64,000 nucleotides of DNA from an uncultured Ignavibacterium sp. (GTDB taxonomy: Bacteria; Bacteroidota; Ignavibacteria; Ignavibacteriales; Ignavibacteriaceae), in NCBI GenBank assembly GCA_937942875.1, contig CALEBT010000047.1, positions 1 through 64,000 of the forward strand, given 5' to 3'. The notes below the pieces were generated by a model. It did not search any database, was not told where the DNA came from, and saw only the letters and a program-made list of their open reading frames with translations. Below are positions 17,278-26,127 of this stretch, one piece after another. Each line of letters begins with the position of its first letter. Positions within the stretch are counted from its first letter, which is position 1. A program made the position numbers and the translations under genes.

Positions 17278-18640
17278 GAATATTAAAAGAATTCATTTTG
17301 TTGGTATCGGCGGAATCGGAATGAGTGGTATTGCTGAAATACTTTGGAATCAAGGTTTTATTGTATCCGGCTCCGACAAATCAATGTCGGACGTTACTGA
17401 TAGACTTCTGCAATTAGGAATGAAAATCTACGAAGGACACTCGGAAGAAAATATTGAAGGTGCTGATTTAGTAGTATATTCATCTGCTGTAACATTGGAT
17501 AACCCGGAAGTCAAACACGCAATTGAGATGAAGATCCCAATCATCAAACGTTCCGAAATGCTTGCAGAAACAATGCGAATGAAATATGGAATTGGTATCG
17601 CAGGAACTCACGGAAAAACTACCACAACTTCTATGGTCGGTTTAGTATTGACTGAAGGCGGAATTGATCCAACAATTATAGTTGGTGGAAAACTTTCAGG
17701 ACTCGGTGGAACAAATGCAAGACTTGGTAATGGTGAGTTTATAGTAGTAGAAGCTGATGAATTTGACAGATCATTTCTGAAACTTACTCCAACTATTGCT
17801 GCACTAACTACTCTTGAAAGTGATCATTTAGATACATACAAAGATTTAGATGATATTAAATCTGCTTTTGTAGAATTTGCATCCCGGGTGCCGTTTTATG
17901 GATTTGTTGTTCTTTGTCTTGATGAATCTGCTTTACAGGACATTATTCCCTTAATCAATAAAAAAATTATTACTTATGGTCTTACTGCTCAGGCAGACGT
18001 TAGAGCAACGGATATTTCTTCTTATGGTTTTAATACACGATTTATGGTTAAGTATAAAGGTGAAGATCTTGGGCAAATCCAATTAAAAATACCGGGAGTT
18101 CATAATATTAAAAACTCTCTCGTGGCAGTGATTATTGCAAAAGAATTAGGCATTGATTTTTCAATTATTAAAAAAGCATTGGAATCATTTACTGGTGTTT
18201 ACAGAAGATTCGAAGTCAAATATGATAAAGAAATAATGGTTGTTGATGATTATGCTCATCATCCAACTGAAACAACTGCAACCTTAAAAGCTATTCGTGA
18301 TGGTTGGGACAGAAGATTAGTAGCTGTATTTCAACCTCATCTTTATTCACGAACAAGAGATTTTTATCAGGAGTTTGGCAGGTCTTTTCTTAATTCAGAT
18401 ATTTTTATATGCACGGATGTTTATCCTGCACGTGAAGAACCAATTGAAGGTATCACTGGAGAAATCATAGCAATTGCAACTAAAAAATTTGGTCACAAAA
18501 ATGTTTTCTATGTCAAGGATAAAAATGAAATTCCTGATTTCTTAATGAATTTGAAGAAAGAAAACGACATAATAGTTACAATGGGTGCAGGAGATATATG
18601 GAAATATGGAGAAAAATTCGTTGAAAAATTGAGAAAATGA
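17270..18640 (+). CDS. murC: UDP-N-acetylmuramate:L-alanine ligase MurC
   Basis: A 456-residue Mur ligase. I use the ATG at 17270, giving MFKNIKRIHFVGIGGIGMSG, which matches the conserved MurC start; an in-frame TTG at 17258 would add four residues. The ATP loop GTHGKTTTTS has Lys116, and VVDDYAHHPTE near 322-332 is the MurC/Mpl signature. It performs the first amino-acid addition to UDP-MurNAc. It overlaps the preceding unknown gene by 8 bp and ftsQ by 4 bp. No murB or ddl lies beside it, unlike many dcw clusters. Confidence 0.96.
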   Translation: MFKNIKRIHFVGIGGIGMSGIAEILWNQGFIVSGSDKSMSDVTDRLLQLGMKIYEGHSEENIEGADLVVYSSAVTLDNPEVKHAIEMKIPIIKRSEMLAETMRMKYGIGIAGTHGKTTTTSMVGLVLTEGGIDPTIIVGGKLSGLGGTNARLGNGEFIVVEADEFDRSFLKLTPTIAALTTLESDHLDTYKDLDDIKSAFVEFASRVPFYGFVVLCLDESALQDIIPLINKKIITYGLTAQADVRATDISSYGFNTRFMVKYKGEDLGQIQLKIPGVHNIKNSLVAVIIAKELGIDFSIIKKALESFTGVYRRFEVKYDKEIMVVDDYAHHPTETTATLKAIRDGWDRRLVAVFQPHLYSRTRDFYQEFGRSFLNSDIFICTDVYPAREEPIEGITGEIIAIATKKFGHKNVFYVKDKNEIPDFLMNLKKENDIIVTMGAGDIWKYGEKFVEKLRK

Positions 18641-19362
18641 TGAAGGAAAAAATTATTAAATATATTCTTCTCACTACTTTGATTGTTCAGATTATTATGC
18701 TTGGATATTTGAGTATCTATTTTTTCATAAATGATAAAGTTGAAAATTACTCAGATATAAAAGTATCCGGTAACAAGCTTTTATCTGAAAAGCAATATAT
18801 CAGTTTGATAAATTTTGATGAGCTTAATGATCAAACTTCGCTCAATTTTATTAAATCGAAATTAGAAGCTCATCCTTATGTTCTGAATGCAGACGTTCAG
18901 TTGAATTCAAAAAATGTTCTTGAAATATCGATTGAAGAAAAACAGCTATATTCAATCATCATTAAAAATTCAGAACCTTATTTTATTACAAATGATTTTG
19001 AGTTAATTAAGATATTTCCTTTTACTAATAATCTTGCTCTACCTCTTATTGTAATGAATGAAAATCTAAACTCCTCAATTGTTAAAAACGAACAAATAAT
19101 CATTGCTTTCAAAGTTATTGATACACTCAGAGAACTTAATAAAGAGTTATTGGAACGACTTACAGAGATTAATCTTTCGAACAAAAAAAATCTGGTTTTA
19201 CTTTTCAAAAATATCAACGCTCCGATTTTGATGAATAAAACAAACATTATAAAAGAACTTGTATCACTTAATGAACTTATGAATTTGGATAATTCAATTT
19301 TCTTAGACAGTAATATTAGATATATAGATTTACGTTTTAATAATCAGATAATTATAGGATAA
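18637..19362 (+). CDS. ftsQ: Division protein FtsQ/DivIB
   Basis: A 241-residue bitopic protein. A transmembrane helix at about 9-32 is followed by a POTRA domain (about 38-110, YSDIKVSGNKLLSEKQYI then HPYVLNADVQLNSKNVLEISIEEK). A beta-rich FtsQ domain runs to the C-terminus and ends in IRYIDLRFNNQIII, the typical IDLRYxxxxxV tail. It scaffolds FtsL/FtsB and regulates FtsWI at the division site. Its position directly before ftsA and ftsZ agrees. Confidence 0.92.
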   Translation: MMKEKIIKYILLTTLIVQIIMLGYLSIYFFINDKVENYSDIKVSGNKLLSEKQYISLINFDELNDQTSLNFIKSKLEAHPYVLNADVQLNSKNVLEISIEEKQLYSIIIKNSEPYFITNDFELIKIFPFTNNLALPLIVMNENLNSSIVKNEQIIIAFKVIDTLRELNKELLERLTEINLSNKKNLVLLFKNINAPILMNKTNIIKELVSLNELMNLDNSIFLDSNIRYIDLRFNNQIIIG

Positions 19363-19373
19363 CATACTCGGGG

Positions 19374-20615
19374 ATGAAAATGAAAAAAGATATAATAGCC
19401 GGATTAGATTTAGGTACAACAAAAGTATGTGCAGTTATTGCAGAAATGAATCCTGAAAGAAATACATTTGATATTTTAGGTTTTGGGGTTGCCCGCTCTG
19501 AAGGTCTTAACAAGGGATTAGTAGCAAACATTACAAAGACTGCAGAGGCAATTAGTGAAGCAGTTAATCAAGCAACGAACAGAGCTGGTATTCAGGTCAA
19601 ATCTTTTAATGTTGGAGTTGCTGGCGAACACATAACAAGTATGCGCCATAGAAATTACGTAACAATAAATCGAGAAGAAAAAGAAATTAAAAAAGAAGAC
19701 TTAGACAGATTAGAAGCAGACGTTAGAACAGTCGGAATTCCCAGCGACAGACAAATTCTTCACATAATTCCCGAAGAGTTTTCTATTGATCATCAGGAAG
19801 GAATAGAAAATCCGATTGGAATGTCAGGTTCCAGATTAGAAGCCAGCAATCATATAGTGCTTGCTTCAATCCCAGCAATAGAAAATATCAGAAAATCAGT
19901 TGAACGTGCTGGTTATCAGGTTAAAGATTACATACTTCAACCGATTGCATCAAGTGCTTCAGTTCTGGAAGAAAGTGAAAAAGATTTAGGCGTTGCATTA
20001 TTAGATATTGGTGGTGGAACAACTGATATAGCGGTTTATCATAGAAAAGCAATTAAACATACAAAAGTAATAGGAATCGCAGGCAATCAGGTAACAAACG
20101 ATATAAGAGAATCTCTTGGAGTTATCACCGAAGAAGCAGAAAGACTTAAAAAAGATTATGGCTATGCAATTGAAAGTGCAATAATTCGTGATGATGATAT
20201 TCTCATTAAAGGTGTTGGCGCCAGAGGAAATACAAAAATTCCTATCAGCTTGCTAACTCAAATTATTTCTTTAAGAATGAGAGAACTATTTACTTTGGTT
20301 GATAACGAGTTAAGAATTAGCGGCCAGAAGAGTAAAATAAAAAGTGGAATTGTATTAACCGGAGGAGGTTCTTTATTGAGAGGTTGTAAAGATTTAGCTG
20401 AAGATGTATTTGGTTTACCTGCAAGAATAGGTGTACCTTTAGAATTAGGTGCAGGTTTATCTAATGAAATAGAAAGTCCTGAGTTTGCTACTGTTGCCGG
20501 TTTGATTAGAGGAATCCCCGGCGGAAAATCGAGCCAATTTAAGAAGCCAACTAAAAAAGATAATACCGTAAAAAAAATCTTTGATATGGTTAAAAAGTTT
20601 TTTAATGAATTATAA
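19374..20615 (+). CDS. ftsA: Division protein FtsA (actin-like membrane anchor)
   Basis: A 413-residue actin-family ATPase. Phosphate-1 motif IAGLDLGTTKVCAVIAE is at about 6-22, phosphate-2 motif ALLDIGGGTTDIAVY near 206-220, and the adenosine motif GIVLTGGGSLLRG near 329-341. The C-terminal peptide VKKIFDMVKKFFNEL is an amphipathic helix that should tether FtsZ to the membrane. The ribosome-binding site before the ATG is weak (CGGGG), in contrast to the strong site before ftsZ, which could help keep FtsA far below FtsZ. Confidence 0.96.
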   Translation: MKMKKDIIAGLDLGTTKVCAVIAEMNPERNTFDILGFGVARSEGLNKGLVANITKTAEAISEAVNQATNRAGIQVKSFNVGVAGEHITSMRHRNYVTINREEKEIKKEDLDRLEADVRTVGIPSDRQILHIIPEEFSIDHQEGIENPIGMSGSRLEASNHIVLASIPAIENIRKSVERAGYQVKDYILQPIASSASVLEESEKDLGVALLDIGGGTTDIAVYHRKAIKHTKVIGIAGNQVTNDIRESLGVITEEAERLKKDYGYAIESAIIRDDDILIKGVGARGNTKIPISLLTQIISLRMRELFTLVDNELRISGQKSKIKSGIVLTGGGSLLRGCKDLAEDVFGLPARIGVPLELGAGLSNEIESPEFATVAGLIRGIPGGKSSQFKKPTKKDNTVKKIFDMVKKFFNEL

Positions 20616-20638
20616 TATAATTATTACAAGGAGGACCA

Positions 20639-21946
20639 ATGCACGACTATACTAATTTCAACAAAGAAAAGCTTTCGTCAGGTTTTGCTAAACTTGATCA
20701 GGAAAGAACTTCTCCAGCTGTTTTGAGAGTTGTTGGTGTCGGAGGTGCAGGTTGCAATGCAATTGAAAGTATGATTGCACAAGGAATAACAGGCGTTGAT
20801 TTTGTAGCAATAAATACTGATGCACAGGCTTTGGCGAAAAGCAGTGCCAATCATAAAATCAAAATAGGTGCAAATATTACCAGAGGATTAGGTGCAGGTG
20901 CAGATCCTAATATAGGAAGAAAAGCTGCTGAAGAAAGTAGAGACGAGATTAGTAATTTACTTGCTGGTAGCGATATGATTTTTATTACTTGTGGAGAGGG
21001 AGGTGGTACCGGAACTGGTGCAAGTCCTGTTATAGCTTCAATTGCAAAAAGTATAGGGTCATTGGTTATCGGTATTGTAACTAAACCTTTTAATTGGGAG
21101 GGAAAAGCCAGAATATCAAATGCAGAAAAAGGAATTTTGGAACTTAAGCAGCACGTAGATTCTTTGATTGTTATACCTAATGAACGAATTCTATCAATAA
21201 TTGAAAAGAATACTCCATTTAAAACTGCTTTAGAAAAAGCTAATGAAATTCTTTATGAAGCAACTAGAGGAATTTCGGATATAATAAATGTTCCGGGTTA
21301 TATTAATGTTGATTTTGCAGATGTTCGTGCAGTGATGAATATGAGTGGTGAAGCAATTATGGGATGTGGTATTGCCAGCGGAGAGAACCGTGCAACTGAG
21401 GCAGCTCATAAAGCAATTTCAAGTCCTTTACTCAATGGTGTAAGTATAAAAGGGTCAAAGAGTGTTCTCATTAATGTCAGTGGTTCAAGTTCTATGACTA
21501 TGCAGGAAATTACTGAAGGAAACCAAGTAATTTTCGAGGCAGCCGGTGCTGAAGCAAATATTATTTTTGGTGTTGTTACTAAAGAAGAGATGGATGATTA
21601 TATCTCTTATACAGTAATAGCTACTGGTTTTAACAATAGAAGCAATGTCTCTGATAATGGATTTGGTAAAGAATTGAATAAGAATGGTAAGAAAAAAGAA
21701 AATTCTTTTACTAATACTTTTTTTGAAAATTTAACCAAAGGTGAAATTGATAAAACCAGCCTCGATACACCAACTATATTAAGAATTGAGGGTAATACCA
21801 GAATTGACGAACATTTTAATGAAGATAAGCTTTTCCCCAATTTTGGACCCGACTTTTCAACTAATAAAAATTCTTCAAAGAATTTTAATAAAAAGTCAAG
21901 TAATGATGATGAAAGTTCTGACTTTCTCAGGATGATAATGGATTAA
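20639..21946 (+). CDS. ftsZ: Division protein FtsZ (tubulin-like GTPase)
   Basis: A 435-residue protein. The tubulin signature GGGTGTG is at 121-127; VGGAGCNAI near 34 and NTDAQAL near 61 complete the GTP site, and NVDFADVR near 221 is the catalytic T7 loop. A variable low-complexity linker (about 335-420) leads to the C-terminal peptide SSDFLRMIMD, the conserved FtsA/ZipA-binding tail. A perfect Shine-Dalgarno AAGGAGG lies at 20628-20634. The gene ends the dcw cluster ahead of a terminator. Confidence 0.98.
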   Translation: MHDYTNFNKEKLSSGFAKLDQERTSPAVLRVVGVGGAGCNAIESMIAQGITGVDFVAINTDAQALAKSSANHKIKIGANITRGLGAGADPNIGRKAAEESRDEISNLLAGSDMIFITCGEGGGTGTGASPVIASIAKSIGSLVIGIVTKPFNWEGKARISNAEKGILELKQHVDSLIVIPNERILSIIEKNTPFKTALEKANEILYEATRGISDIINVPGYINVDFADVRAVMNMSGEAIMGCGIASGENRATEAAHKAISSPLLNGVSIKGSKSVLINVSGSSSMTMQEITEGNQVIFEAAGAEANIIFGVVTKEEMDDYISYTVIATGFNNRSNVSDNGFGKELNKNGKKKENSFTNTFFENLTKGEIDKTSLDTPTILRIEGNTRIDEHFNEDKLFPNFGPDFSTNKNSSKNFNKKSSNDDESSDFLRMIMD

Positions 21947-21976
21947 GAATAACTTATAAGATAAAAATTAAACAAG

Positions 21977-22009
21977 CTCTTCGTAGAGAAATCTGCGAAG
22001 AGTTTTTTA
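21977..22009 (+). terminator. Rho-independent terminator after ftsZ
   Basis: An 11-bp stem CTCTTCGTAGA (21977-21987) pairs with TCTGCGAAGAG (21992-22002) with one G-U wobble, loop GAAA, followed by TTTTTT (22003-22008). It lies 30 bp past ftsZ and probably ends dcw transcription. The upstream A-rich flank means it may also act for the convergent minus-strand CPXCG gene. Confidence 0.9.
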
Positions 22010-22019
22010 TCTGATAGCT

Positions 22020-22214
22020 TCATTCGTCAGATGGTCTTGCTTCGATAGTTACATTTCCATCAAAATCCCGTACAATTATAATTCTGTTTGGTCGGCAGCA
22101 GATTCTGCAATCTTCTATAAAATCTTGTTTGCCTTCAATTGTCAAATCTACCCAAACAGAATTATCAACTCCGCAATATTGGCAAGTCCAATCTAATACA
22201 TCGTCGGTTTGCAT
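22020..22214 (-). CDS. CPXCG-motif cysteine-rich protein
   Basis: A 64-residue protein with zinc-binding pairs C11-x-x-C14 and C36-x-x-C39 (plus C40), an acidic C-terminus and the sequence WTCQYCGVDNSVWVDLTIEG. This is the CPXCG/Cys_rich_CPXG family of small bacterial proteins of unknown function. It is convergent with ftsZ and divergent from the thioredoxin gene. Function is not known for the family. Confidence 0.85.
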   Translation of the reverse strand: MQTDDVLDWTCQYCGVDNSVWVDLTIEGKQDFIEDCRICCRPNRIIIVRDFDGNVTIEARPSDE

Positions 22215-22379
22215 AAATTTCTCGTTTTTTTATTTAAAATTAATTAAATATTATTGAAATAAAGATGAAATTGTTACTCTAAATAATTTTTATCATCTTT
22301 CAGTAATTTGAAACTTTTTTCATCTTTAAAAATCTTATATTTATATAATTGAATCAAATAATAACAAAGAAAGGTAACT
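22215..22379. promoter_or_regulatory. Divergent spacer with repeated TCATCTTT elements
   Basis: This 165-bp AT-rich region lies between the minus-strand CPXCG gene and tlpA. It contains TCATCTTT at 22293-22300 and 22320-22327 (27 bp apart), and the inverse AAAGATGA at 22261-22268. These may be an operator or chance in AT-rich DNA. AGAAAGG at 22369-22375 is the tlpA ribosome-binding site. Confidence 0.3.
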
Positions 22380-22883
22380 ATGACTAAAAAATCATTATTG
22401 AGTATTTTTATAATAATTACGTTGTTTTTTCCGATGAATACTCTTTCTGCAAATACACCAGATAATAAGAAAGCTCCTGACTTTGCTTTGAAAACTTTGG
22501 AAGGAAAAACTGTTAAGTTGTCTGATTACAAAGGAAAGATCATCATAATTGATTTTTGGGCAACCTGGTGTCCTCCTTGCAGAAAGGGAATTCCGGATTT
22601 AATCGAATTGCAAAAAGCATATTCAAAAGATTTAGTTGTTGTTGGTATTTCATTAGATCAGGAGAGAACTTTGAAAGATTTAAAGCCATTTATTGAAAAT
22701 TATGGAATCAATTATCCAGTTGTTTTAGGAAATGAAAAAGTTGTTAAAGATTATGGTGGTATCAATGCAATTCCAACTTCTTTTATTGTTGATCAGAAAG
22801 GTTTCATAATTGATTCTCACGTTGGCCTGGTCCCCAAAACTGTTTATGAAGATAAAATTAAAATGTTATTAGGTAAGAAATAG
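22380..22883 (+). CDS. TlpA/ResA-like secreted thioredoxin
   Basis: A 167-residue protein with a Sec signal peptide (1-24; hydrophobic core LLSIFIIITLFFPM, likely cleavage after SAN or nearby). A thioredoxin-fold AhpC/TSA-Redoxin domain follows. The redox motif is W-C64-P-P-C67, typical of TlpA/ResA reductants in cytochrome c maturation or periplasmic thiol reduction. The cis-proline INAIPTSFIVD motif is near 133-143. It has its own promoter region and terminator, so it is a single-gene unit between the dcw and flagellar clusters. Confidence 0.92.
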   Translation: MTKKSLLSIFIIITLFFPMNTLSANTPDNKKAPDFALKTLEGKTVKLSDYKGKIIIIDFWATWCPPCRKGIPDLIELQKAYSKDLVVVGISLDQERTLKDLKPFIENYGINYPVVLGNEKVVKDYGGINAIPTSFIVDQKGFIIDSHVGLVPKTVYEDKIKMLLGKK

Positions 22884-22910
22884 TTCTCTCTTTAAGACAT
22901 TTTTCAAAGA

Positions 22911-22940
22911 ATCCTCATCAAAGAATGGTGAGGATTTTTT
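22911..22940 (+). terminator. Rho-independent terminator after tlpA-like gene
   Basis: ATCCTCATC (22911-22919) pairs with GGTGAGGAT (22927-22935) with one wobble and a 7-nt loop, followed by a run of T (22935-22940). It separates the thioredoxin gene from the flagellar locus. Confidence 0.88.
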
Positions 22941-23023
22941 GTATAATATCTTACATCTGTTCATATTTAGCCAATTCTTAAAAGCACATCTTTAAAATTC
23001 TCCGATTTTTAAGATTTTTTCAC

Positions 23024-23039
23024 TGGTATTTTATTTGGG
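23024..23039 (+). promoter_or_regulatory. Weak sigma-54-like element upstream of flgB
   Basis: TGGTAT-N5-TTGGG keeps the GG-N10 spacing of a -24/-12 promoter, but the essential -12 GC is GG. It is similar to the good element before fliL, and it lies 28 bp before flgB. The alternative is a sigma-70 -10 hexamer TATACT at 23041-23046 without a good -35. Either way, the flgB operon promoter should be in 22941-23066, where I see no gene. Confidence 0.3.
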
Positions 23040-23066
23040 TTATACTATCCAAAACAAAGTTAAATT

Positions 23067-23456
23067 ATGAGCGTATCAACAATAAAATTATTAGAAAGAT
23101 TTATTGATTACTGTGCTGAAAAGAACAAAGTTATCAGTAATAATATCGCTAATGTTGGAACCGAAAATTATCGAAGGCAGGATATTTCTTTTGATAAAGT
23201 TCTGGGCGATACTCTGAATTCAAACATTAAAACCACGAATGAAAAACATATAAAAGCAAATTTGATTGAACAAAATAATTATTCGATTCAAAACTCAAAG
23301 ATTACTGAATACACTTCAGGTGTTAATAATGTTGATATAGAAAAAGAAATGGCAGAATTAGCTGAAAACACTTTGCTTTTCAAATTTGCCTCTAAAAAGA
23401 TTGGAGACTATTACAAAGGAATACAAAATGTGATTAAAGGAGGAGGAAGATTATGA
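23067..23456 (+). CDS. flgB: Flagellar basal-body rod protein FlgB
   Basis: A 129-residue protein with the axial-family N-terminal helix motif NKVISNNIANVGTENYRRQDISF (about 21-43), placed where FlgB carries it, and a C-terminal coiled region (VDIEKEMAELAENTLLFKFASKKI). It forms the proximal rod with FlgC and FliE. The typical flgB-flgC-fliE order follows directly, and the stop overlaps flgC by 4 bp. It is the first gene of flagellar block A. Confidence 0.95.
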   Translation: MSVSTIKLLERFIDYCAEKNKVISNNIANVGTENYRRQDISFDKVLGDTLNSNIKTTNEKHIKANLIEQNNYSIQNSKITEYTSGVNNVDIEKEMAELAENTLLFKFASKKIGDYYKGIQNVIKGGGRL

Positions 23457-23950
23457 AAATCGGAAATAGCTTCTTCGGTTTTGATATCAGTTCTAAAGGT
23501 TTAACTATTCAAAGAAAAAGAATGAATCTTATCGCTGAAAATTTGGCGAATGGAAATTCTGTAAGAACAGAAGATGGCCAACCTGTTAAGAGAAAAGTGT
23601 TAAATGTTGTACAGAAAAGTGCAAACTTCTCAGAGCAAATGCGAGATATTTCAAACACTATAAGAATTAACACAACAAATTCAAATCATATTAGCAGACC
23701 AATTGAAAATTCGAATTCAAGATCAATCACTCCCGGGCTGGATATTAAAGTACAGGAAGATCAAACAAAAGGAGAAGTCGTTTATATGCCTGAACATCCT
23801 AATGCTGATCAGAATGGTTATGTGGAAATGTCAAACATAAATACCATTAACGAAATGATAGACATGATTGCTGCTACGAGAAGTTATGAAGCAAACTTGA
23901 CTGCATTAAATTCTTCTAAACAGATGATTAAAGATTCATTGGAGATATAA
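23453..23950 (+). CDS. flgC: Flagellar basal-body rod protein FlgC
   Basis: A 165-residue axial protein. N-terminal motif GLTIQRKRMNLIAENLANGNSVRTEDG (about 15-41), with the common ANxxT replaced by ANGNS. The C-terminal VEMSNINTINEMIDMIAATRSYEANLTALNSSKQMIKDSLEI is the diagnostic FlgC tail. It is a proximal rod component, secreted by the flagellar export apparatus. Length (E. coli 134 aa) is slightly larger because of an insertion in the middle. Confidence 0.96.
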   Translation: MKIGNSFFGFDISSKGLTIQRKRMNLIAENLANGNSVRTEDGQPVKRKVLNVVQKSANFSEQMRDISNTIRINTTNSNHISRPIENSNSRSITPGLDIKVQEDQTKGEVVYMPEHPNADQNGYVEMSNINTINEMIDMIAATRSYEANLTALNSSKQMIKDSLEI

Positions 23951-23951
23951 A

Positions 23952-24194
23952 ATGAAAATAGAAAATAATTTTAATCCTTCATTATTAAACGCTGTAAGAC
24001 CCGGAAACAGAGCACAAAAAGCTCTTGACATAAAAACAAGTAATCAAACGGAAATAATCAATAAAGAAGAAAAACAGTTTTTTGCAAATATGTTTCCCGA
24101 AAAAAAATCTGAAGTGATGGGTTACAATTTTTATAATCGTTCAGGTAAAGTTAATAGTTCACAAGTTGGATCATTGTTCGATAGGAGGTTTTAA
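23952..24194 (+). CDS. Unknown small protein between flgC and fliE
   Basis: An 80-residue hydrophilic protein, basic at the N-terminus, with no recognised motif and no membrane segment. It starts one base after the flgC stop, and its last codons contain the AGGAGG ribosome-binding site of fliE (24183-24188), so it is tightly embedded in the rod operon. A flagellar accessory or export-related role is suggested only by position. The strong overlap with regulatory sequence for fliE suggests translational coupling. Confidence 0.65.
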   Translation: MKIENNFNPSLLNAVRPGNRAQKALDIKTSNQTEIINKEEKQFFANMFPEKKSEVMGYNFYNRSGKVNSSQVGSLFDRRF

Positions 24195-24195
24195 T

Positions 24196-24486
24196 ATGGC
24201 AATTGAAAAAATATCAGGATTGGTTTCTTCTAAAATTCAGGAGACATTAAAAACCAAAAGCGATATAGCTCAGTTTGGAAATGTTTTTGGCGAATTTATC
24301 GGATCAGTTAATAATGACCAACTTAAATCAGCAGAAATTACGAAAGATTTCATCAATGGCGAAAATGTGGAAATACACGAGGTAATGATTGCTGGCGAAA
24401 AAGCTAAAACAAGTTTAGAACTTTTAATGGAAATCAGAAACAAAACAATTGATATGTACAGAGAATTAACGAGGATGTCGGTGTAA
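24196..24486 (+). CDS. fliE: Flagellar hook-basal body protein FliE
   Basis: A 96-residue protein starting at ATG 24196, which has AGGAGG eight bases upstream; a longer in-frame reading to TTG 24166 is unlikely. The C-terminal half (VEIHEVMIAGEKAKTSLELLMEIRNKTIDMYRELTRMSV) is the FliE signature with the basic/hydrophobic tail. FliE joins the MS ring to the rod and gates early export. It sits between the rod genes and fliF as usual. Confidence 0.95.
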   Translation: MAIEKISGLVSSKIQETLKTKSDIAQFGNVFGEFIGSVNNDQLKSAEITKDFINGENVEIHEVMIAGEKAKTSLELLMEIRNKTIDMYRELTRMSV

Positions 24487-24489
24487 AAT

Positions 24490-26127
24490 ATGTCAAAGAC
24501 CAAACAATCTTCAGAATCGCTTAAAAATTTTATAAATACATTAACAATCAAACAGAAAATTGTAATTGGAGTTTCTGTTGTTACAACGTTTATATTGATA
24601 ATTTTTCTGGTTTCAATTTTCAATCAACCAAACTATGCTGTATTATTTGCAGATCTATCTCAACAGGATGCTTCAAAAGTAATTGAACATCTCTCCGCCA
24701 AGAAAATCCCATATCAAATTGAAGATAATGGTTCGATAATAAGAGTTCCCAAAGATAAAGTTTACGAAACCAGACTTGAACTTGCTGGGAAAGGATTACC
24801 TTCATCCGGAACTGTTGGTTACGAACTATTTGATAAATCATCTATGGGGATGAGCGATTTTATGCAAAAGTTAAATTATAAAAGAGCTTTAGAAGGAGAA
24901 CTTGCAAGAACGATTGCTGGTCAGGAAGGAATTGACGGAGCAAGAATTCATCTTGTCTTTCCAGAGAAATCTATATTCAGAGATGAGCAAATTCCACCTA
25001 CTGCATCAGTTGTAATAAAACTAAGAGATAATTATAAACTCCCTAAAGATAAAGCGTCAGCTATTGTAAACTTTATTTCCAGTTCAGTTGAAGGATTATC
25101 AACTAATAATATCACCTTGATTGATACAAAGGGTAGATTACTTTGGAAGGAAGACTCAGATGATAATCTTTCTTTCGCTTCAACTAAACAATATGAAATA
25201 AAGAATTCAATTGAAATGTATCTGGCTCAGAAGGCTCAGAATTTACTGGATAATGTTTTAGGTTACGGAAATTCAATGGTTCAGGTTAATGCTGAATTAA
25301 ATTTTAATCAGGTTGAAAAAACAATGGAGATTTATGATCCTGAATCGCAGGTTGTAATAAGTGAACAAACATCTTCAGGTTCTAATGCGGGTTTTTCTAT
25401 CGGTGACACAACTCAGCAAACTAATGAAAATAATATAACTAATTATGAGGTAAGTAAAACTATTCAGAAGGTAATAGAAGAAACAGGAAATATTAAGAGA
25501 CTTAGTGTTGCTGCTGTAATTAATGATATCCCCAAAACAGTAGAGAAAGATGGAAAACAAATAGTTGAATTTACTCCTCGGTCACCTGAACAAATTAAAA
25601 AAATTGAAGAGCTTTTACGTGGTGCTATGGGAATAAATAATGAGAGAAATGACTTGCTCTCAATTGTAAACATCCCATTTGAAACCAAGCCAGTTGAAGA
25701 AGATCTGAATGCTCAGCCCTCTTCTTGGTTTGATGATAAAAACGAAATAATCAATTTAGTACTGATAATATTAGCTATTGCAGGCTCTATTCTCCTTCTC
25801 AAAAATATTACTGGTAAGATTAAATCAGATAAAATTCATATAGGGACAGTGGATAGTGAAAGACTTTCAGAGGGAAGTAGTAATTTACAGATTGGAAGAC
25901 TTGACTCAAGAGAAAAACCTCAAACTGAATTAACTGCTGCCGGAAAATCAACTTTATTGGAAATAAAGAAAAAGAAGAATCAACTTCCAATTGGTGATCT
26001 GGAAGAAGAAATTTCTCTTGAGGCGATTAATAGAGAAAATCAAATCGAAAAGATTAAAAATTATATAATCAAAAATCCCGCAGATGCTTCAAAATTAATT
26101 AACACCTGGTTATATGAAAATGAATAA
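24490..26127 (+). CDS. fliF: MS-ring protein FliF
   Basis: A 545-residue protein with two membrane helices (about 22-44 and 418-437). The YscJ/FliF ring-building motif is near 50-200 (ADLSQQDASKVIEHLSAKKIPYQI; GYELFDKSSMGMSDFMQKLNYKRALEGELARTI). A periplasmic region and a cytoplasmic tail (about 440-545) follow; the tail ends in DASKLINTWLYE, the FliG-binding segment. It forms the ring in the cytoplasmic membrane on which rod, export gate and C ring assemble. Its last 14 bp overlap fliG. Confidence 0.97.
   Translation: MSKTKQSSESLKNFINTLTIKQKIVIGVSVVTTFILIIFLVSIFNQPNYAVLFADLSQQDASKVIEHLSAKKIPYQIEDNGSIIRVPKDKVYETRLELAGKGLPSSGTVGYELFDKSSMGMSDFMQKLNYKRALEGELARTIAGQEGIDGARIHLVFPEKSIFRDEQIPPTASVVIKLRDNYKLPKDKASAIVNFISSSVEGLSTNNITLIDTKGRLLWKEDSDDNLSFASTKQYEIKNSIEMYLAQKAQNLLDNVLGYGNSMVQVNAELNFNQVEKTMEIYDPESQVVISEQTSSGSNAGFSIGDTTQQTNENNITNYEVSKTIQKVIEETGNIKRLSVAAVINDIPKTVEKDGKQIVEFTPRSPEQIKKIEELLRGAMGINNERNDLLSIVNIPFETKPVEEDLNAQPSSWFDDKNEIINLVLIILAIAGSILLLKNITGKIKSDKIHIGTVDSERLSEGSSNLQIGRLDSREKPQTELTAAGKSTLLEIKKKKNQLPIGDLEEEISLEAINRENQIEKIKNYIIKNPADASKLINTWLYENE

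Noticed and set aside
22995..23012. Possible sigma-28 promoter before flgB (CCGATTTTT)
   Set aside because: No TAAA element occurs at the required 15-bp distance, and flgB is normally an early or middle gene, not FliA-dependent.
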